Assembly (NCBI RefSeq): GCF_900110695.1
Contig: NZ_FOEH01000001.1
Span: forward strand, 682,001 to 746,000
Source: Virgibacillus subterraneus
GTDB taxonomy: Bacteria; Bacillota; Bacilli; Bacillales; Amphibacillaceae
DNA length: 64,000 bases
Direction of reading: 5' to 3'
The position numbers and the translations under genes were made by a program. The notes under the pieces were generated by a model. It did not search any database. It was given only the letters and a program-made list of their open reading frames with translations, and was not told where the DNA came from. Shown in pieces: positions 33,520-42,945 of the stretch (within the stretch, counting starts at the first letter, position 1; each line of letters opens with the position of its first letter).

Positions 33520-34687
33520 CTAACTGTTTTGATTCTTGGATGATAATACCACGGTGATTTATTTCTTTAAAGAATATCTCAAATGGAATATCCTTTATAG
33601 GGCTTAAAAGGCCTGGCTTTGTAATCTGTTCCTTTACAATCATCTGTGCAACAATACTTGCGGTGAATCCTACTGTCCTGTTCATAGCGAAAAGACCGGT
33701 CTCTAGGTCTCTCTTATCAACCAGATCGTAGGTTAATTCTACTATCTGCTCATCTTTTATTCCTTTTACAATATTCCTCATTAATACCAAGTCTTTTTCA
33801 TCTGCTTCGTATTGAAGTTGAGGCTCCAGATGTGCACGCAGGAACTGGTGTGGTGTTAGTTCAATTGGTAACCCTTCAACAGGTTCTTTACTTAAGAATC
33901 CTAGTGCAGACATCTTACTCCAAAATTCTCCATGTCCTATCCATCTTAGGGTCCTACGTTCAGTATTTACAACACTCTTATCAATTCCTAGTAATCTTGC
34001 AAACTTAATTGCATTTCCATTTGGAATAGCTTCTAAAGTTCCGAATCCTGGAAACGATATTGTTTTCAACCATTCCTTATTATGCTGTTCCTCAGCAGGA
34101 ATTTCAATAATTTCTCCATTCTTTAATAGGGTTGCAGGCCTTTTGTAAGCCATTAAAGTGCTGTCCAAGTTCCAACTAATCTTATAGTTTAGAGCGTTAT
34201 TTGCCGCTTCAGGACTAGGTACACCACCACAATATGAATATAGTTCATGTACCTCATCTAATTGACTAGCCGCATAACCGCATAGAATTAAATCGATCCC
34301 AGGATCTAGTCCAGCTTCTGGCATAATCGTAATTTCTTGTTCTTTTGCATGTTCATGAACAGTATCATGGAGACCTTGTGCATAAGAACAATTAACTAAG
34401 TGAACCTTTGCTTCAATGGCAGCTTTAGCTACAATGGAATTAAATTGTTTTGGTAATAAGTCAATAGCTATGTCTGCCCCCTCTAGGATATCAACTAAAC
34501 TTTGAATATTATTTGCGTCTATTGTTTTTTTACTTATTTTATTCATATTTAAGTAATTACTGAACGAATCGAGTCCAGTGAAATTAACATCGGCACAAAT
34601 AATTTTTGTAACAGTAGGTGAGGTGCATAAGTCATACATAGCAGCTCTGCCTTGTAATCCTGATCCACCAAATACAACAACCTTCAT
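33503..34687 (-). CDS. Saccharopine dehydrogenase-family oxidoreductase
   Basis: 394 residues on the minus strand. Rossmann motif VVFGGSGLQGRAAMYDL at the start; LLPKQFNSIVAKAAIEAKVH and IMPEAGLDPGIDLILCGYAA are typical of the Lys9/saccharopine reductase-like family. The family includes saccharopine reductase, carboxynorspermidine synthase and opine-type dehydrogenases that make or break secondary amines. RBS AAGGAGGAAT stands upstream. It follows an NhaC-type carrier after 19 bases. A role in using an imported amino-acid derivative is plausible, but the substrate is unknown. Confidence 0.85.
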   Translation of the reverse strand: MKVVVFGGSGLQGRAAMYDLCTSPTVTKIICADVNFTGLDSFSNYLNMNKISKKTIDANNIQSLVDILEGADIAIDLLPKQFNSIVAKAAIEAKVHLVNCSYAQGLHDTVHEHAKEQEITIMPEAGLDPGIDLILCGYAASQLDEVHELYSYCGGVPSPEAANNALNYKISWNLDSTLMAYKRPATLLKNGEIIEIPAEEQHNKEWLKTISFPGFGTLEAIPNGNAIKFARLLGIDKSVVNTERRTLRWIGHGEFWSKMSALGFLSKEPVEGLPIELTPHQFLRAHLEPQLQYEADEKDLVLMRNIVKGIKDEQIVELTYDLVDKRDLETGLFAMNRTVGFTASIVAQMIVKEQITKPGLLSPIKDIPFEIFFKEINHRGIIIQESKQLVKTNH

Positions 34688-34706
34688 AAACTATTCCTCC
34701 TTATAA

Positions 34707-36116
34707 TTATACTGAGACTCCAATGATTAGATAGGCGACAACTGCAATACTACCAACTGTTAAAGCATAAGGAAGTTGAGTTCTAACGTGATCCATATGA
34801 TCTGCACCTGCTCCCGTAGACGCAAGAATGGTTGTATCCGATAATGGAGAACAATGATCACCGAACACTCCACCACCAGCAACAGCAGCAATAGTTGCAA
34901 GAACGATCGAATTGATGTCACCGCCTGAAAAGCCAATAGAAAGTGGAATTAGTATTGGAATTAAAATACCGAATGTCCCCCAAGACGTTCCAGTTGAAAA
35001 GGAAATCAGTGCTGCCAATATAAATGTTATTGCGGGAAGCAGACTTGGAGATAACCATGATTCAGTTGAATTTATTAGATAATTAGCTGCTCCCATGTCT
35101 TCACTCAATGTATTTATTGTATAGGCAAACACTAGTATCATAATTGCAGGCATTATACCTTTTATACCATTCATAGCAGTGTCCATTATATCTTTCACCG
35201 GTATGCCTTGTACTCGCATTAAAATACCAAGAACCACAGCAGCGCCAAGGAAAGCCTCCATTGTTTTTGCAGACCCCATGAAAATATATGTTCCAACAGC
35301 TATCCCTATTATGATAAGTACGGGAAACACAAAGTTCCAGCCAAAACTTAAAAAACGTTCTTTATAATAGGGCTCCATATTTGTAAGTTCTTGGGAAATT
35401 AAAGGATCTGCCTTATCGGACAATACCTTTCCTTCATTAAGTGCTCTGTCCTCTGCTGCCTTCATAGGACCAAAGTCTTTTACTAACCCGGATACAATTA
35501 GCCCCACTAACAAAACAGAAAGAATAGCATAAATATTAAACGGAATTGATTTTGTGAAAATAGCTAAGGCAGTAGTTTCATCTGCAATTGGCCCCATTCC
35601 TATTAGAAGTCCTGATATAAACACCGCCCAGCCGGTAATTGGAATGATTACACTTACTGGTGCTGATGTAGAGTCACATATATAAGCCAGTTTGTCACGG
35701 GAGATTCTTACCTTATCTGTAACTTTTCTCATAGTTGATCCAACAAATATAGGAGTGAAATAGTCGCTAAAAAAGACAAACATCCCCATAAACCATGTGG
35801 TTATACCAATATTATTTCTTGAAGGTTTCTTACGTTCAATAATGCTTCCAAAACTTTGTATTGCTCCAGTACGTTGAAAAAACGCAATAAGTATACCAAT
35901 AAAAATTTCTAAAAGAAATATCCATGAAAAACTCTCATTACCCAAAGATCTCTTCATTAAATCGGGAAAGCCCATAAGTCCATTTCCTGCCAATAATACT
36001 CCCAAGAAACAAGCCGCACCCAATGATAGAATAGTATTCTTTGTCCAAAATGCAAGTACAATTGCAATTAGTGGGGGTAAGATTGACACAAATCCTAAAG
36101 TTGCACCAGTATCCAT
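34707..36116 (-). CDS. NhaC-family antiporter
   Basis: 469 residues with about eleven hydrophobic segments. Characteristic stretches are TGWAVFISGLLIGMGPIADE, GTSWGTFGILIPILIPLSIG and GGGVFGDHCSPLSDTTILAS, the latter the NhaC signature. Members exchange Na+ for protons or couple ions to organic anions (as MleN does for malate and lactate). Because it is co-transcribed with an oxidoreductase under a GntR operator and a cre site, substrate uptake is more likely than pH control. Confidence 0.88.
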   Translation of the reverse strand: MDTGATLGFVSILPPLIAIVLAFWTKNTILSLGAACFLGVLLAGNGLMGFPDLMKRSLGNESFSWIFLLEIFIGILIAFFQRTGAIQSFGSIIERKKPSRNNIGITTWFMGMFVFFSDYFTPIFVGSTMRKVTDKVRISRDKLAYICDSTSAPVSVIIPITGWAVFISGLLIGMGPIADETTALAIFTKSIPFNIYAILSVLLVGLIVSGLVKDFGPMKAAEDRALNEGKVLSDKADPLISQELTNMEPYYKERFLSFGWNFVFPVLIIIGIAVGTYIFMGSAKTMEAFLGAAVVLGILMRVQGIPVKDIMDTAMNGIKGIMPAIMILVFAYTINTLSEDMGAANYLINSTESWLSPSLLPAITFILAALISFSTGTSWGTFGILIPILIPLSIGFSGGDINSIVLATIAAVAGGGVFGDHCSPLSDTTILASTGAGADHMDHVRTQLPYALTVGSIAVVAYLIIGVSV

Positions 36117-36136
36117 ACTTCTTTTCCTCCCTTTTC

Positions 36137-36179
36137 TGTAAACGCTTTCAAAATATTAACAACAAAATTGTTGTACAAT
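36137..36179 (-). promoter_or_regulatory. cre site and GntR operator of the NhaC operon
   Basis: TGTAAACGCTTTCA (36137-36150) matches the cre consensus at every position. ATTGTTGTACAAT (36167-36179) is the exact reverse complement of the box after the gntR promoter. Confidence 0.8.
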
Positions 36180-36386
36180 TGTTAAAGAAAATTGTACTTC
36201 ACTGACTTGATTTAGTCAACAGAAAAATTAAAATTTTCAAACACGTTATAAAAGGTTCATTGTAAAATTAAATGCAACACCTAAATAAATATAGAAAGCC
36301 ATCGTGAAGCATATCTTATAAATAATTATAATGTCATATTGTAGAAAAAATAGCTAAGTTTGGTACACTAAGTTCTTTTACCTGGG

Positions 36387-36655
36387 GTGGAAGTGGTTAG
36401 TATTGTTGATTTGCCGGATGCTTCGTTCAAGGAGTCTAAAGACCGTGTGATGGGGGCTTTGTATGCAAATGATTGAGAGGTTCTTTATAAGAAAATCGTG
36501 ATTAATTTATCACCTGCTGAACATAAGAAAAACTTTCAAATATTTGATTTGGCGATGGCGATTGGGATTATGAAATAGGCGGATGAGCGTTATGGAGAAG
36601 AAGTGCTCAATTCAAATACGTCGAATGAAATGATTTTGAGAAGCTGTTATTAAAG
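36387..36655 (+). pseudogene. ComM/YifB (Mg-chelatase-like) fragment
   Basis: The frame reads VSIVDLPDASFKESKDRVMG, ALYAND-stop, EVLYKKIVINLSPAEHKKNF and QIFDLAMAIGIMK-stop-ADERYGEEV. This matches the N-terminal part of ComM/YifB proteins (GLPDAAVKESRERV, NLAPAD, FDLPIALGIL). Two stop codons and missing ends show it is dead. ComM is a helicase-like ATPase involved in transformation. The rest of the 36117-36795 gap is AT-rich. Confidence 0.75.
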
Positions 36656-36795
36656 AAGCGTTTTTATATCAAATATTACAAATTTTCGACACTTTTTCAA
36701 CAAAGATTAAATTTTTAGTCAAAAATGGAAAATTATAGATGACGAATTTGTGAACATACTCTATTATATAAGAGAATAAAAAAGGGGGTCAATCA

Positions 36796-37270
36796 ATGAA
36801 CGATAAAGAAAATGTAACATTTGAGGAATTCTTTAAGCAAAATGTAAAAAGAATTCACTACCATATGCACAAGCTTGGTAGCTACAATCCGCATCGGGAG
36901 TTTTATGTGGAAGGATTATATGAGTTGTGGATGGCATACAAAAAATACGAGCCAAACAAAGGACCACTGGCAACATACTTTAACTACACAATTCATAAAC
37001 TTCTCATTGATTTGAAAAACAAACAAGGGAAGGTAACAACATAGAAGAAATATGTAGCACGGATAAAGCAATCTGCACAGATGAACGAAACGAAATTTCC
37101 AACCGGTAAATCAATCAGGAATCACAGATATATTCTGGGAGAGCAATGAGAAAAAGCTAAAAGAAAACCAATGGAAATGAGGGAGTTTCTATGGGGAATC
37201 TAACTAAAGGAATTTTCAAAAATGAAAGCGTAATCACAGAGGAGTGAAAAGCTGGGAAATTGGAGTCAGA
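36796..37270 (+). pseudogene. Decayed sigma-factor-like gene, paralogue of the next gene
   Basis: The first 82 codons are open and close to the intact gene at 37587 (FEEFFKQNVKRIHYHMHKLG, HREFYVEGLYELWMAYKKYE, GPLATYFNYTI). After the stop at 37042-37044, homologous pieces continue in shifted frames: EEICSTDKAIC, then ITDIFWESNEKKLKENQWK-stop, then VKSWEIGVR near 37254. It is thus a frameshifted duplicate. The promoter-proximal DNA of both copies is also similar. Confidence 0.8.
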
Positions 37271-37586
37271 TTCTACCATTCTTTAGCTTTTGATGTGTGG
37301 GTGTAGGTTGTGTTGAAGCAGTATAAAAACATAGAAACTGTTAGGTCTGTGGTGATTGTTCACTAGTTGATCTGGCAGTTTTGTTTATTTCTAAAAATTT
37401 AATACGTAATTTTTTTTAATAAAATGCCACCTTTTGCAGAGTTCTATCGATTATACAAATGAATAGAGGGATAATCTGAATATCACAGGGACATTTTCCG
37501 ATTTTACAGCGAAAATTGAGAAATACATAGGATGAGATTTAGTGGAATTGCTCTATTATAAGTATAGTTATTAGGGGGAGAAAAAA

Positions 37587-38147
37587 ATGACTGAAAAGGT
37601 AAGTATGACGTTTGAAGAAATCTTCGAGCAAAATGAAAAAAGGATCCATTATCATATGCTGAAGCTGGGAATAAACGACCCGCATCGGGAATTCTATGTG
37701 GAAGGACTGTATGCGATGTGGATGGCTTACAAAAAATACGACCCAGACAAAGGCCCACTTGCAACCTATTTCAACTACACAATTCGCAACCGCCTAATCG
37801 ACATGCTCCGAACGAAAACAAGAGAAGACAATAATGAACAGAAAGTTAATCAAAAAGAAGTATGCGAAGTAGATAATGGCAACAGCTGCGGGACAACGAA
37901 ACTTCCAATATTCGACCCGAATGGTATCACCATCAAGGATAATACCTTTTGGGAAAGCGTGAAGTCCAAGCTAAGTGAAAATCAATGGAAATGGGTGCAA
38001 TTCTTCATCATCGAAGGGATGTCAATGCAAGAAATCGCTCAGCAGGAAGGTGTATCCATTGATGCCGTGAAAAGCTGGGGAAGAGAAGTGAGGAAGAAGT
38101 TGAAAGATGAAGGAAAACAACTCGAATGCTTATATAACCCCTCCTGA
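37587..38147 (+). CDS. Sigma-70-family RNA polymerase sigma factor
   Basis: 186 residues; ATG behind AGGGGGAG. Region 2-like part at 1-75 (HREFYVEGLYAMWMAYKKYD, GPLATYFNYTIRNRLIDMLR) and region 4-like HTH at about 125-175 (LSENQWKWVQFFIIEGMSMQ, EIAQQEGVSIDAVKSWGREV). The acidic linker carries a small Cys-containing insert (VCEVDNGNSCG). No anti-sigma gene is adjacent. A decayed paralogue lies 540 bases upstream. Both copies have CTCTATTATA shortly before the RBS, which may be a self-recognised -10 element or only shared ancestry. Confidence 0.8.
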   Translation: MTEKVSMTFEEIFEQNEKRIHYHMLKLGINDPHREFYVEGLYAMWMAYKKYDPDKGPLATYFNYTIRNRLIDMLRTKTREDNNEQKVNQKEVCEVDNGNSCGTTKLPIFDPNGITIKDNTFWESVKSKLSENQWKWVQFFIIEGMSMQEIAQQEGVSIDAVKSWGREVRKKLKDEGKQLECLYNPS

Positions 38148-38165
38148 ATTGGGAGGGGTTTTTGT
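38138..38165 (+). terminator. Terminator overlapping the end of the sigma gene
   Basis: AACCCCTCC pairs with GGGAGGGGTT around TGAATT, followed by TTT. Confidence 0.85.
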
Positions 38166-38460
38166 GTGATAAAAAGGATAATAAACATTAATTATATAAA
38201 ATCAACGCATATCATATGACCGTCTCGAGCTCAACCTGAATTGGGTGATTATGCTTTGGAAGTGTAATGGCAGGTTTGCTTACCTACTGCAATGCCAGTT
38301 ATAGCAGCCGTAAACTCTAATTCAGCAATTTACATTAGAGATGATTAAGGGTTTTTTTAAATTGAAAATGAACATACGTCGCTTTCTCGCATATCTAATA
38401 CCTCACTCTCAGGGCCACACAATATCTACCAGAATTTTGTTCATAAAGTTCAAAATTATC

Positions 38461-38532
38461 TTGACAAATGAATTGTTAGACGGTACTTTATTAATAATAA
38501 TGAACATAATACAGACTATGAACAAATGTTCA
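38461..38532 (+). promoter_or_regulatory. Promoter and operator of the second SorC operon
   Basis: TTGACA (38461-38466) and TACTTT (38484-38489), spacing 17. The palindrome TGAACAAATGTTCA (38519-38532) lies just before the SorC start, with a half site TGAACA at about 38501. Autoregulation is likely. The preceding 38170-38460 shows no gene. Confidence 0.7.
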
Positions 38533-38550
38533 AAAGGCGGGAGGAAACTT

Positions 38551-39525
38551 ATGGAGAAGGAAAGACTGCGTTTTATGGTTACCATATGTGAAGAGTATTA
38601 TCATGAGGGCTTGAATCAACAGGAGATAGCTAAAAAACATGGGATCTCAAGACCTCAAGTCAGCAGGATGATTAGTGCTGCAAAGACGGAAGGTATTGTG
38701 GAAGTGAATGTTCGCAATCCTTTTAGTAATGAGATGACTATCGAAAAAGAGTTGATGAAACGATTTCAGCTTAATAATGTTATTGTAGTTGATTCGACCG
38801 ACGTTGATAACAGGCCATCAGATACCCCCTTTGCAATTGCTGGCGCTATCTATCTTGAAGGCGTTATTAAAAGAGGCGGAGCTGTTGGGGTTATGGCTGG
38901 AAAATCTATAGCTTCGGTAGTAAGTGAAATAAATGAGACGCAGCAAAGTGATACCCATTTTGTACCTTTAATTGGCGGATGGGGGCTCAATGATACAAAC
39001 TGGCATGCAAATACATGTGTGACACAGCTGTCTAGAAAAACAAAGGGGGATTGTTGGGTGCTGCATGCACCTGCAATGGTCAGTTCGGATAAGCTATATC
39101 GAAATCTAATGGATGAGCCTCAAATTAAAAAAGTGATTAGTTTAGCTAACAATGTAGAAACTGCTGTGGTCGGGATTGGTGAGATTTCTGAGAGTGCAAC
39201 CTTTTTTAATTCCATGCAAATGGAGAAATATGAATTAAAAAAGCTGAAAAAAGAGGGGGCTGTGGCAAGTATTGGGACAAGCTTTATCAATAGTTATGGG
39301 GAAGAGATAGATTTACACATCTCTAAACGAATGATAGGTATTAGTGGGAGTAATTTGAAAGCGATTCCACTAGTGGTTGGATTAGCCCGTGGTATCGCTA
39401 AAGTAGATGCGATACACGCTTCACTGAAAGGTGAATGGATTGATGTTTTAATAACAGACATGGTAACCGCCGAACAAATTTTAGAAAAAGAAAAATGGGA
39501 GGAAACAAAAGATGAAGAAAATTAG
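38551..39525 (+). CDS. SorC/LsrR-type transcriptional regulator
   Basis: 324 residues from the ATG at 38551 behind GGGAGG; the open frame from 38341 runs through the promoter and is not used. HTH about 8-55 (EEYYHEGLNQQEIAKKHGIS, RPQVSRMISAAK), then the sugar-binding domain (GAVGVMAGKSIASVV, THFVPLIGGWG, GAVASIGTSFIN, EWIDVLITDMVTAE). It is the first gene of an ABC-importer/kinase operon and overlaps the next gene by 14 bases. LsrR, the AI-2 regulator, belongs to the same family, as do many polyol regulators. Confidence 0.92.
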   Translation: MEKERLRFMVTICEEYYHEGLNQQEIAKKHGISRPQVSRMISAAKTEGIVEVNVRNPFSNEMTIEKELMKRFQLNNVIVVDSTDVDNRPSDTPFAIAGAIYLEGVIKRGGAVGVMAGKSIASVVSEINETQQSDTHFVPLIGGWGLNDTNWHANTCVTQLSRKTKGDCWVLHAPAMVSSDKLYRNLMDEPQIKKVISLANNVETAVVGIGEISESATFFNSMQMEKYELKKLKKEGAVASIGTSFINSYGEEIDLHISKRMIGISGSNLKAIPLVVGLARGIAKVDAIHASLKGEWIDVLITDMVTAEQILEKEKWEETKDEEN

Positions 39526-40447
39526 CTTTGTATTAATGAGTGTTGTATTAATGTTTGTAATAGCTGCATGTTCGAATGACTCTAGTAGTGCTAGTGATAA
39601 CAATGGGGAAGAGACGAAAAGTATTTCCATTTTGACGCCATATCTGTCATCTGTCACTACAAAACAAATGGTTGATGAAATTGAAAAGAAGGCTAAAGAG
39701 AATAACTGGGATACGAACGTGGTAGATACTGCCGGTGATGCTGGAGCACTTGCTTCACGTATGGAAGATGTTATCTCAGCCAATACTGATGCAATTGTAT
39801 TGGTAAGTACGGATCCGAATCAATTACAGTCGCAATTTCAATTAGCTAATGAAAATGACATTCCTGTTTTTGGAAGTGATTCCAGTTATATCGAAGGAAT
39901 GACACTAAATGCAACTAGCGATAACGATGAAATGTCGAAAATGATCACTGAACACCTTTTTGAGCAAATGGATGAAAAAGGAAACCTAATTGTATTGACT
40001 CACCGTCCACATCCTGGAGTATTAAAGCGGACAGAAAAGCTGGATGAAATGTTAAAAGATTACCCTGATATTAATGTTATTACAGAGCAAGAAGTAAAAG
40101 TGCCTGGCCCAATTGAAAACTCCAGAAAACAAATGGAAAATCTGTTGTTGTCAAATAAAGGAGAAGATGCGATCACTGCAGTTTGGGCTGGCTGGGATGA
40201 ACCGGCAATTGGTGCGACGCAAGCAATTCAAGCTGATGGACGAGAAGGAATTATTGTTACAGGAATTGATGGTAATAGTCAGGCGATTGAGTTAATTAAT
40301 GAAGGTTCACCACTAAAAGCTACTGTTAAACAAAATTTTGTCGGTATGGCGGAAATAGTTATTGAACAAATGGATAAGTATTTTGAAACTGGTGAAGTAG
40401 ATGATACAGAGCTATATGCTCCAGCCGAGTTAGTTACAGCAAAGTAA
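39512..40447 (+). CDS. Sugar ABC transporter substrate-binding lipoprotein, RbsB type
   Basis: 311 residues. Lipoprotein signal with lipobox IAAC (Cys20), then a type-1 periplasmic-binding fold (SISILTPYLSSVTTKQMVDE, AIVLVSTDPNQLQSQFQLAN, VTGIDGNSQAIELINEGSPL). RBS GGGAGGAAAC lies inside the end of the SorC gene. It captures a sugar-like ligand outside the membrane for the RbsA/RbsC-type transporter that follows. The ligand is unknown. Confidence 0.92.
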   Translation: MKKISFVLMSVVLMFVIAACSNDSSSASDNNGEETKSISILTPYLSSVTTKQMVDEIEKKAKENNWDTNVVDTAGDAGALASRMEDVISANTDAIVLVSTDPNQLQSQFQLANENDIPVFGSDSSYIEGMTLNATSDNDEMSKMITEHLFEQMDEKGNLIVLTHRPHPGVLKRTEKLDEMLKDYPDINVITEQEVKVPGPIENSRKQMENLLLSNKGEDAITAVWAGWDEPAIGATQAIQADGREGIIVTGIDGNSQAIELINEGSPLKATVKQNFVGMAEIVIEQMDKYFETGEVDDTELYAPAELVTAK

Positions 40448-40459
40448 AGGTGGATTAAA

Positions 40460-41980
40460 ATGGTACTTTTACAGATGAAGCAAATCAGTAAAGTATTCGG
40501 TGATATGAAGGCACTGAATTCTATTAATTTATCAATTGAACAAGGAAAAATACATTCTCTAGTTGGAGAGAATGGTGCAGGAAAATCCACACTAATAAAA
40601 ATTTTAACAGGAGTCTATCAATCTACATCAGGTGAACTTTTTTGTGAAGGCTCTAAAGTAGATATAAAAGCGCCGAAAGATGCACAACAATTGGGCATCC
40701 ATGCTATTCATCAAGACAGGCAGCTTATTCCATACTTCAATGGCCTGGAAAACTTATATCTAAACGACCCTTATCCATTGAAGCGAGGACTTTTTGGAAT
40801 CAATTGGAGAAAAATGAAAGCAGAGGCAGAATTATTGAAGCGTAAGTGGGGGATTGATATCCCACTGGACATTCCTGCCTTTAAAATGACACCTTCTGAG
40901 CAGACTTTGCTTGAGATATTACGGGCAATGAATTCCGATTCAAAGATTTTAGTTTTGGATGAACCGACTGCGTCTTTATCTGATAAGGAATCGGAATTGC
41001 TCTTTTCCTTTATCGAGCGCCTGAAAAATCAGGGTGTAGCCATTATTTATATATCACACCGTTTAGAAGAAGTGATTCGTATCTCGGACAAGGTTTCGGT
41101 TTTAACAGGTGGAAAACTGACCACGACGCTTAATAAGGATGAGCTTTCCAAAGAGCTGATTATCCACCATATGACGGACGGAGAAGCGTTGAGAACAGTC
41201 GAAAAGAAACATGAAAAAGAGCCGAATAACAAAGATATTCTTTTGCAAGTTAACGATTTGCGAACAAAAGATCAGAGGGTCAAAAAGGCAGATTTTACAT
41301 TGCATTCCGGTGAAATACTGGGTGTTTATGGTTTAGCAGGTGCTGGACGAACTGAAACCCTAGAAGCTATTTATGGGCTAAGGTCAATTGACCATGGAGA
41401 GATTCGATATAAGGGAAAACCAATTCTAAAGCCCTCTCCAGGCAAAATGCTCCAAAATGGCATAGCAATGATTCCGGAAAACCGCCATGAAGAAGCACTT
41501 ATTATGAGTAATACTATTAAGGATAATATGACTTTACCAATTATCAGCAGTGTAACGGATAAGGGGAAAATTAATAAGAAGAAAGAAGATACATTGGTAG
41601 ATGGTGAAATGGAACGATTTAAGATAAAAGCTACAAGTATGAAGCAAAGAGTAGCAGAGCTCAGTGGTGGTAATCAGCAAAAGGTCGTGTTTGGAAAGGC
41701 GCTATTAACTGAACCAAATATTTATATGTGTGATGAACCAACACAGGCAGTTGATATTATGACCCGCACTGAGATTCACATGTTTTTAAAAAAACAATCA
41801 GAGTTGGGTGATGGGGTCATTTTTGTATCCTCTGATATTAATGAAATCCTTGAAATAAGTGATCGTGTGTTAGTTTTCAGCGAAGGAAAGACGGTGTCAG
41901 TATTGGAGAATCATAACTTAACAACAAATGAAATTCTGGATATTTGTTATAAAACTAAAATGGAGGGGGTGGCAAAATGA
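40460..41980 (+). CDS. Sugar ABC transporter ATP-binding protein, RbsA type
   Basis: 506 residues with two ATPase halves. First half has Walker A GENGAGKSTLIKIL and Walker B KILVLDEPTASL; second half has the degenerate P-loop YGLAGAGRTETLEAI and the signature LSGGNQQKVVFGKAL. This is the standard layout of the RbsA/XylG/LsrA group. It starts 12 bases after the binding-protein gene and overlaps the permease gene by four bases. Confidence 0.94.
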   Translation: MVLLQMKQISKVFGDMKALNSINLSIEQGKIHSLVGENGAGKSTLIKILTGVYQSTSGELFCEGSKVDIKAPKDAQQLGIHAIHQDRQLIPYFNGLENLYLNDPYPLKRGLFGINWRKMKAEAELLKRKWGIDIPLDIPAFKMTPSEQTLLEILRAMNSDSKILVLDEPTASLSDKESELLFSFIERLKNQGVAIIYISHRLEEVIRISDKVSVLTGGKLTTTLNKDELSKELIIHHMTDGEALRTVEKKHEKEPNNKDILLQVNDLRTKDQRVKKADFTLHSGEILGVYGLAGAGRTETLEAIYGLRSIDHGEIRYKGKPILKPSPGKMLQNGIAMIPENRHEEALIMSNTIKDNMTLPIISSVTDKGKINKKKEDTLVDGEMERFKIKATSMKQRVAELSGGNQQKVVFGKALLTEPNIYMCDEPTQAVDIMTRTEIHMFLKKQSELGDGVIFVSSDINEILEISDRVLVFSEGKTVSVLENHNLTTNEILDICYKTKMEGVAK

Positions 41981-42945
41981 ATATAGCCACACAAAACGGG
42001 AAAAAGCTTCAGTTGAATAAAAATATGTTAAGTTCATATGGAACAATCGTTGCTGGCTTAGGAATTATCTTTGCATTCAGTATTATGAGTCCTAATTCTT
42101 TTGCCACAATTGATAATATGATAGGCATTACACGGCAAATTGCCTTCTTGGTAATTATTGCTGTAGGTGCGACATTAGTAATGTCTGTAAAAGAATTCGA
42201 CCTTTCGATAGGAGCTATGGCCAGTTTGGGAGGAGTTGTTTCTGCTAAATTGGCAGCAGCAGGGGTTCCGGTTATCATCTGCCTCATTGTTCCGATAATG
42301 ATAGGCTTTATTATCGGGGTTATCAATGGTGCTATTATTACCAAGTTTAATGTTATTTCATTTGTGACCACTTTGGCTATGGGAACGATATTAGGTGGAG
42401 TCACATTTTGGTTAACTGGGGGATCGACTGTATTTGAAAATATTCCTGAATCATTTAAATATGTTGGCCAAACAAATCTGGCAATGATACCCCTATTGTC
42501 AATTATCATGATATTTATAGTTGTTATTTTTTGGTATATTATGTCCCAAATGTCGCTTGGGAGAAGATTTTATGCGATTGGCGGCAATGAGCGGGCATCA
42601 CAGGTCTCAGGGATAAATATCAAATATTACAAGACGATATCATTTGCTTTATGTGGTATGCTTGCAGCTTTTACAGGGGCATTGCTCGCATCACGTCTGG
42701 GATCGGCCCATCCAACAGGTGGGGATGGATTCTTCCTTAATGCATATGCAGCGGTATTTTTAGGGATGACAGTAGTTAGGAGCGGAATTCCGAATATCAT
42801 TGGTACATTGTATGGGGCTGCAATATTAGGTGTACTCGCTAATGGCCTTACGATAATTGAGGTTCCATCTTATATGCAGGATATTATAACAGGGGCTATT
42901 ATCATTATTGCATTAATTGTTCAAAAGTTAGGTCGTGATTCTTAA
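41977..42945 (+). CDS. Sugar ABC transporter permease, RbsC type
   Basis: 322 residues, about nine to ten hydrophobic segments, with the family hallmark GATLVMSVKEFDLSIGAMAS and GGNERASQVSGINIKYYKT. A single permease gene suggests a homodimer, unlike lsr operons, which have LsrC and LsrD. The start ATG overlaps the previous stop; the next gene overlaps its stop by one base. Confidence 0.93.
   Translation: MNIATQNGKKLQLNKNMLSSYGTIVAGLGIIFAFSIMSPNSFATIDNMIGITRQIAFLVIIAVGATLVMSVKEFDLSIGAMASLGGVVSAKLAAAGVPVIICLIVPIMIGFIIGVINGAIITKFNVISFVTTLAMGTILGGVTFWLTGGSTVFENIPESFKYVGQTNLAMIPLLSIIMIFIVVIFWYIMSQMSLGRRFYAIGGNERASQVSGINIKYYKTISFALCGMLAAFTGALLASRLGSAHPTGGDGFFLNAYAAVFLGMTVVRSGIPNIIGTLYGAAILGVLANGLTIIEVPSYMQDIITGAIIIIALIVQKLGRDS

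Noticed and set aside
38341-38550. N-terminal extension of the second SorC regulator by 70 codons
   Set aside because: It would translate through a clear promoter and operator; the ATG at 38551 has a good RBS and matches the family N-terminus.
42009-42509. Minus-strand frame of 166 codons inside the RbsC-type permease
   Set aside because: Shadow of a membrane-protein gene on the opposite strand.
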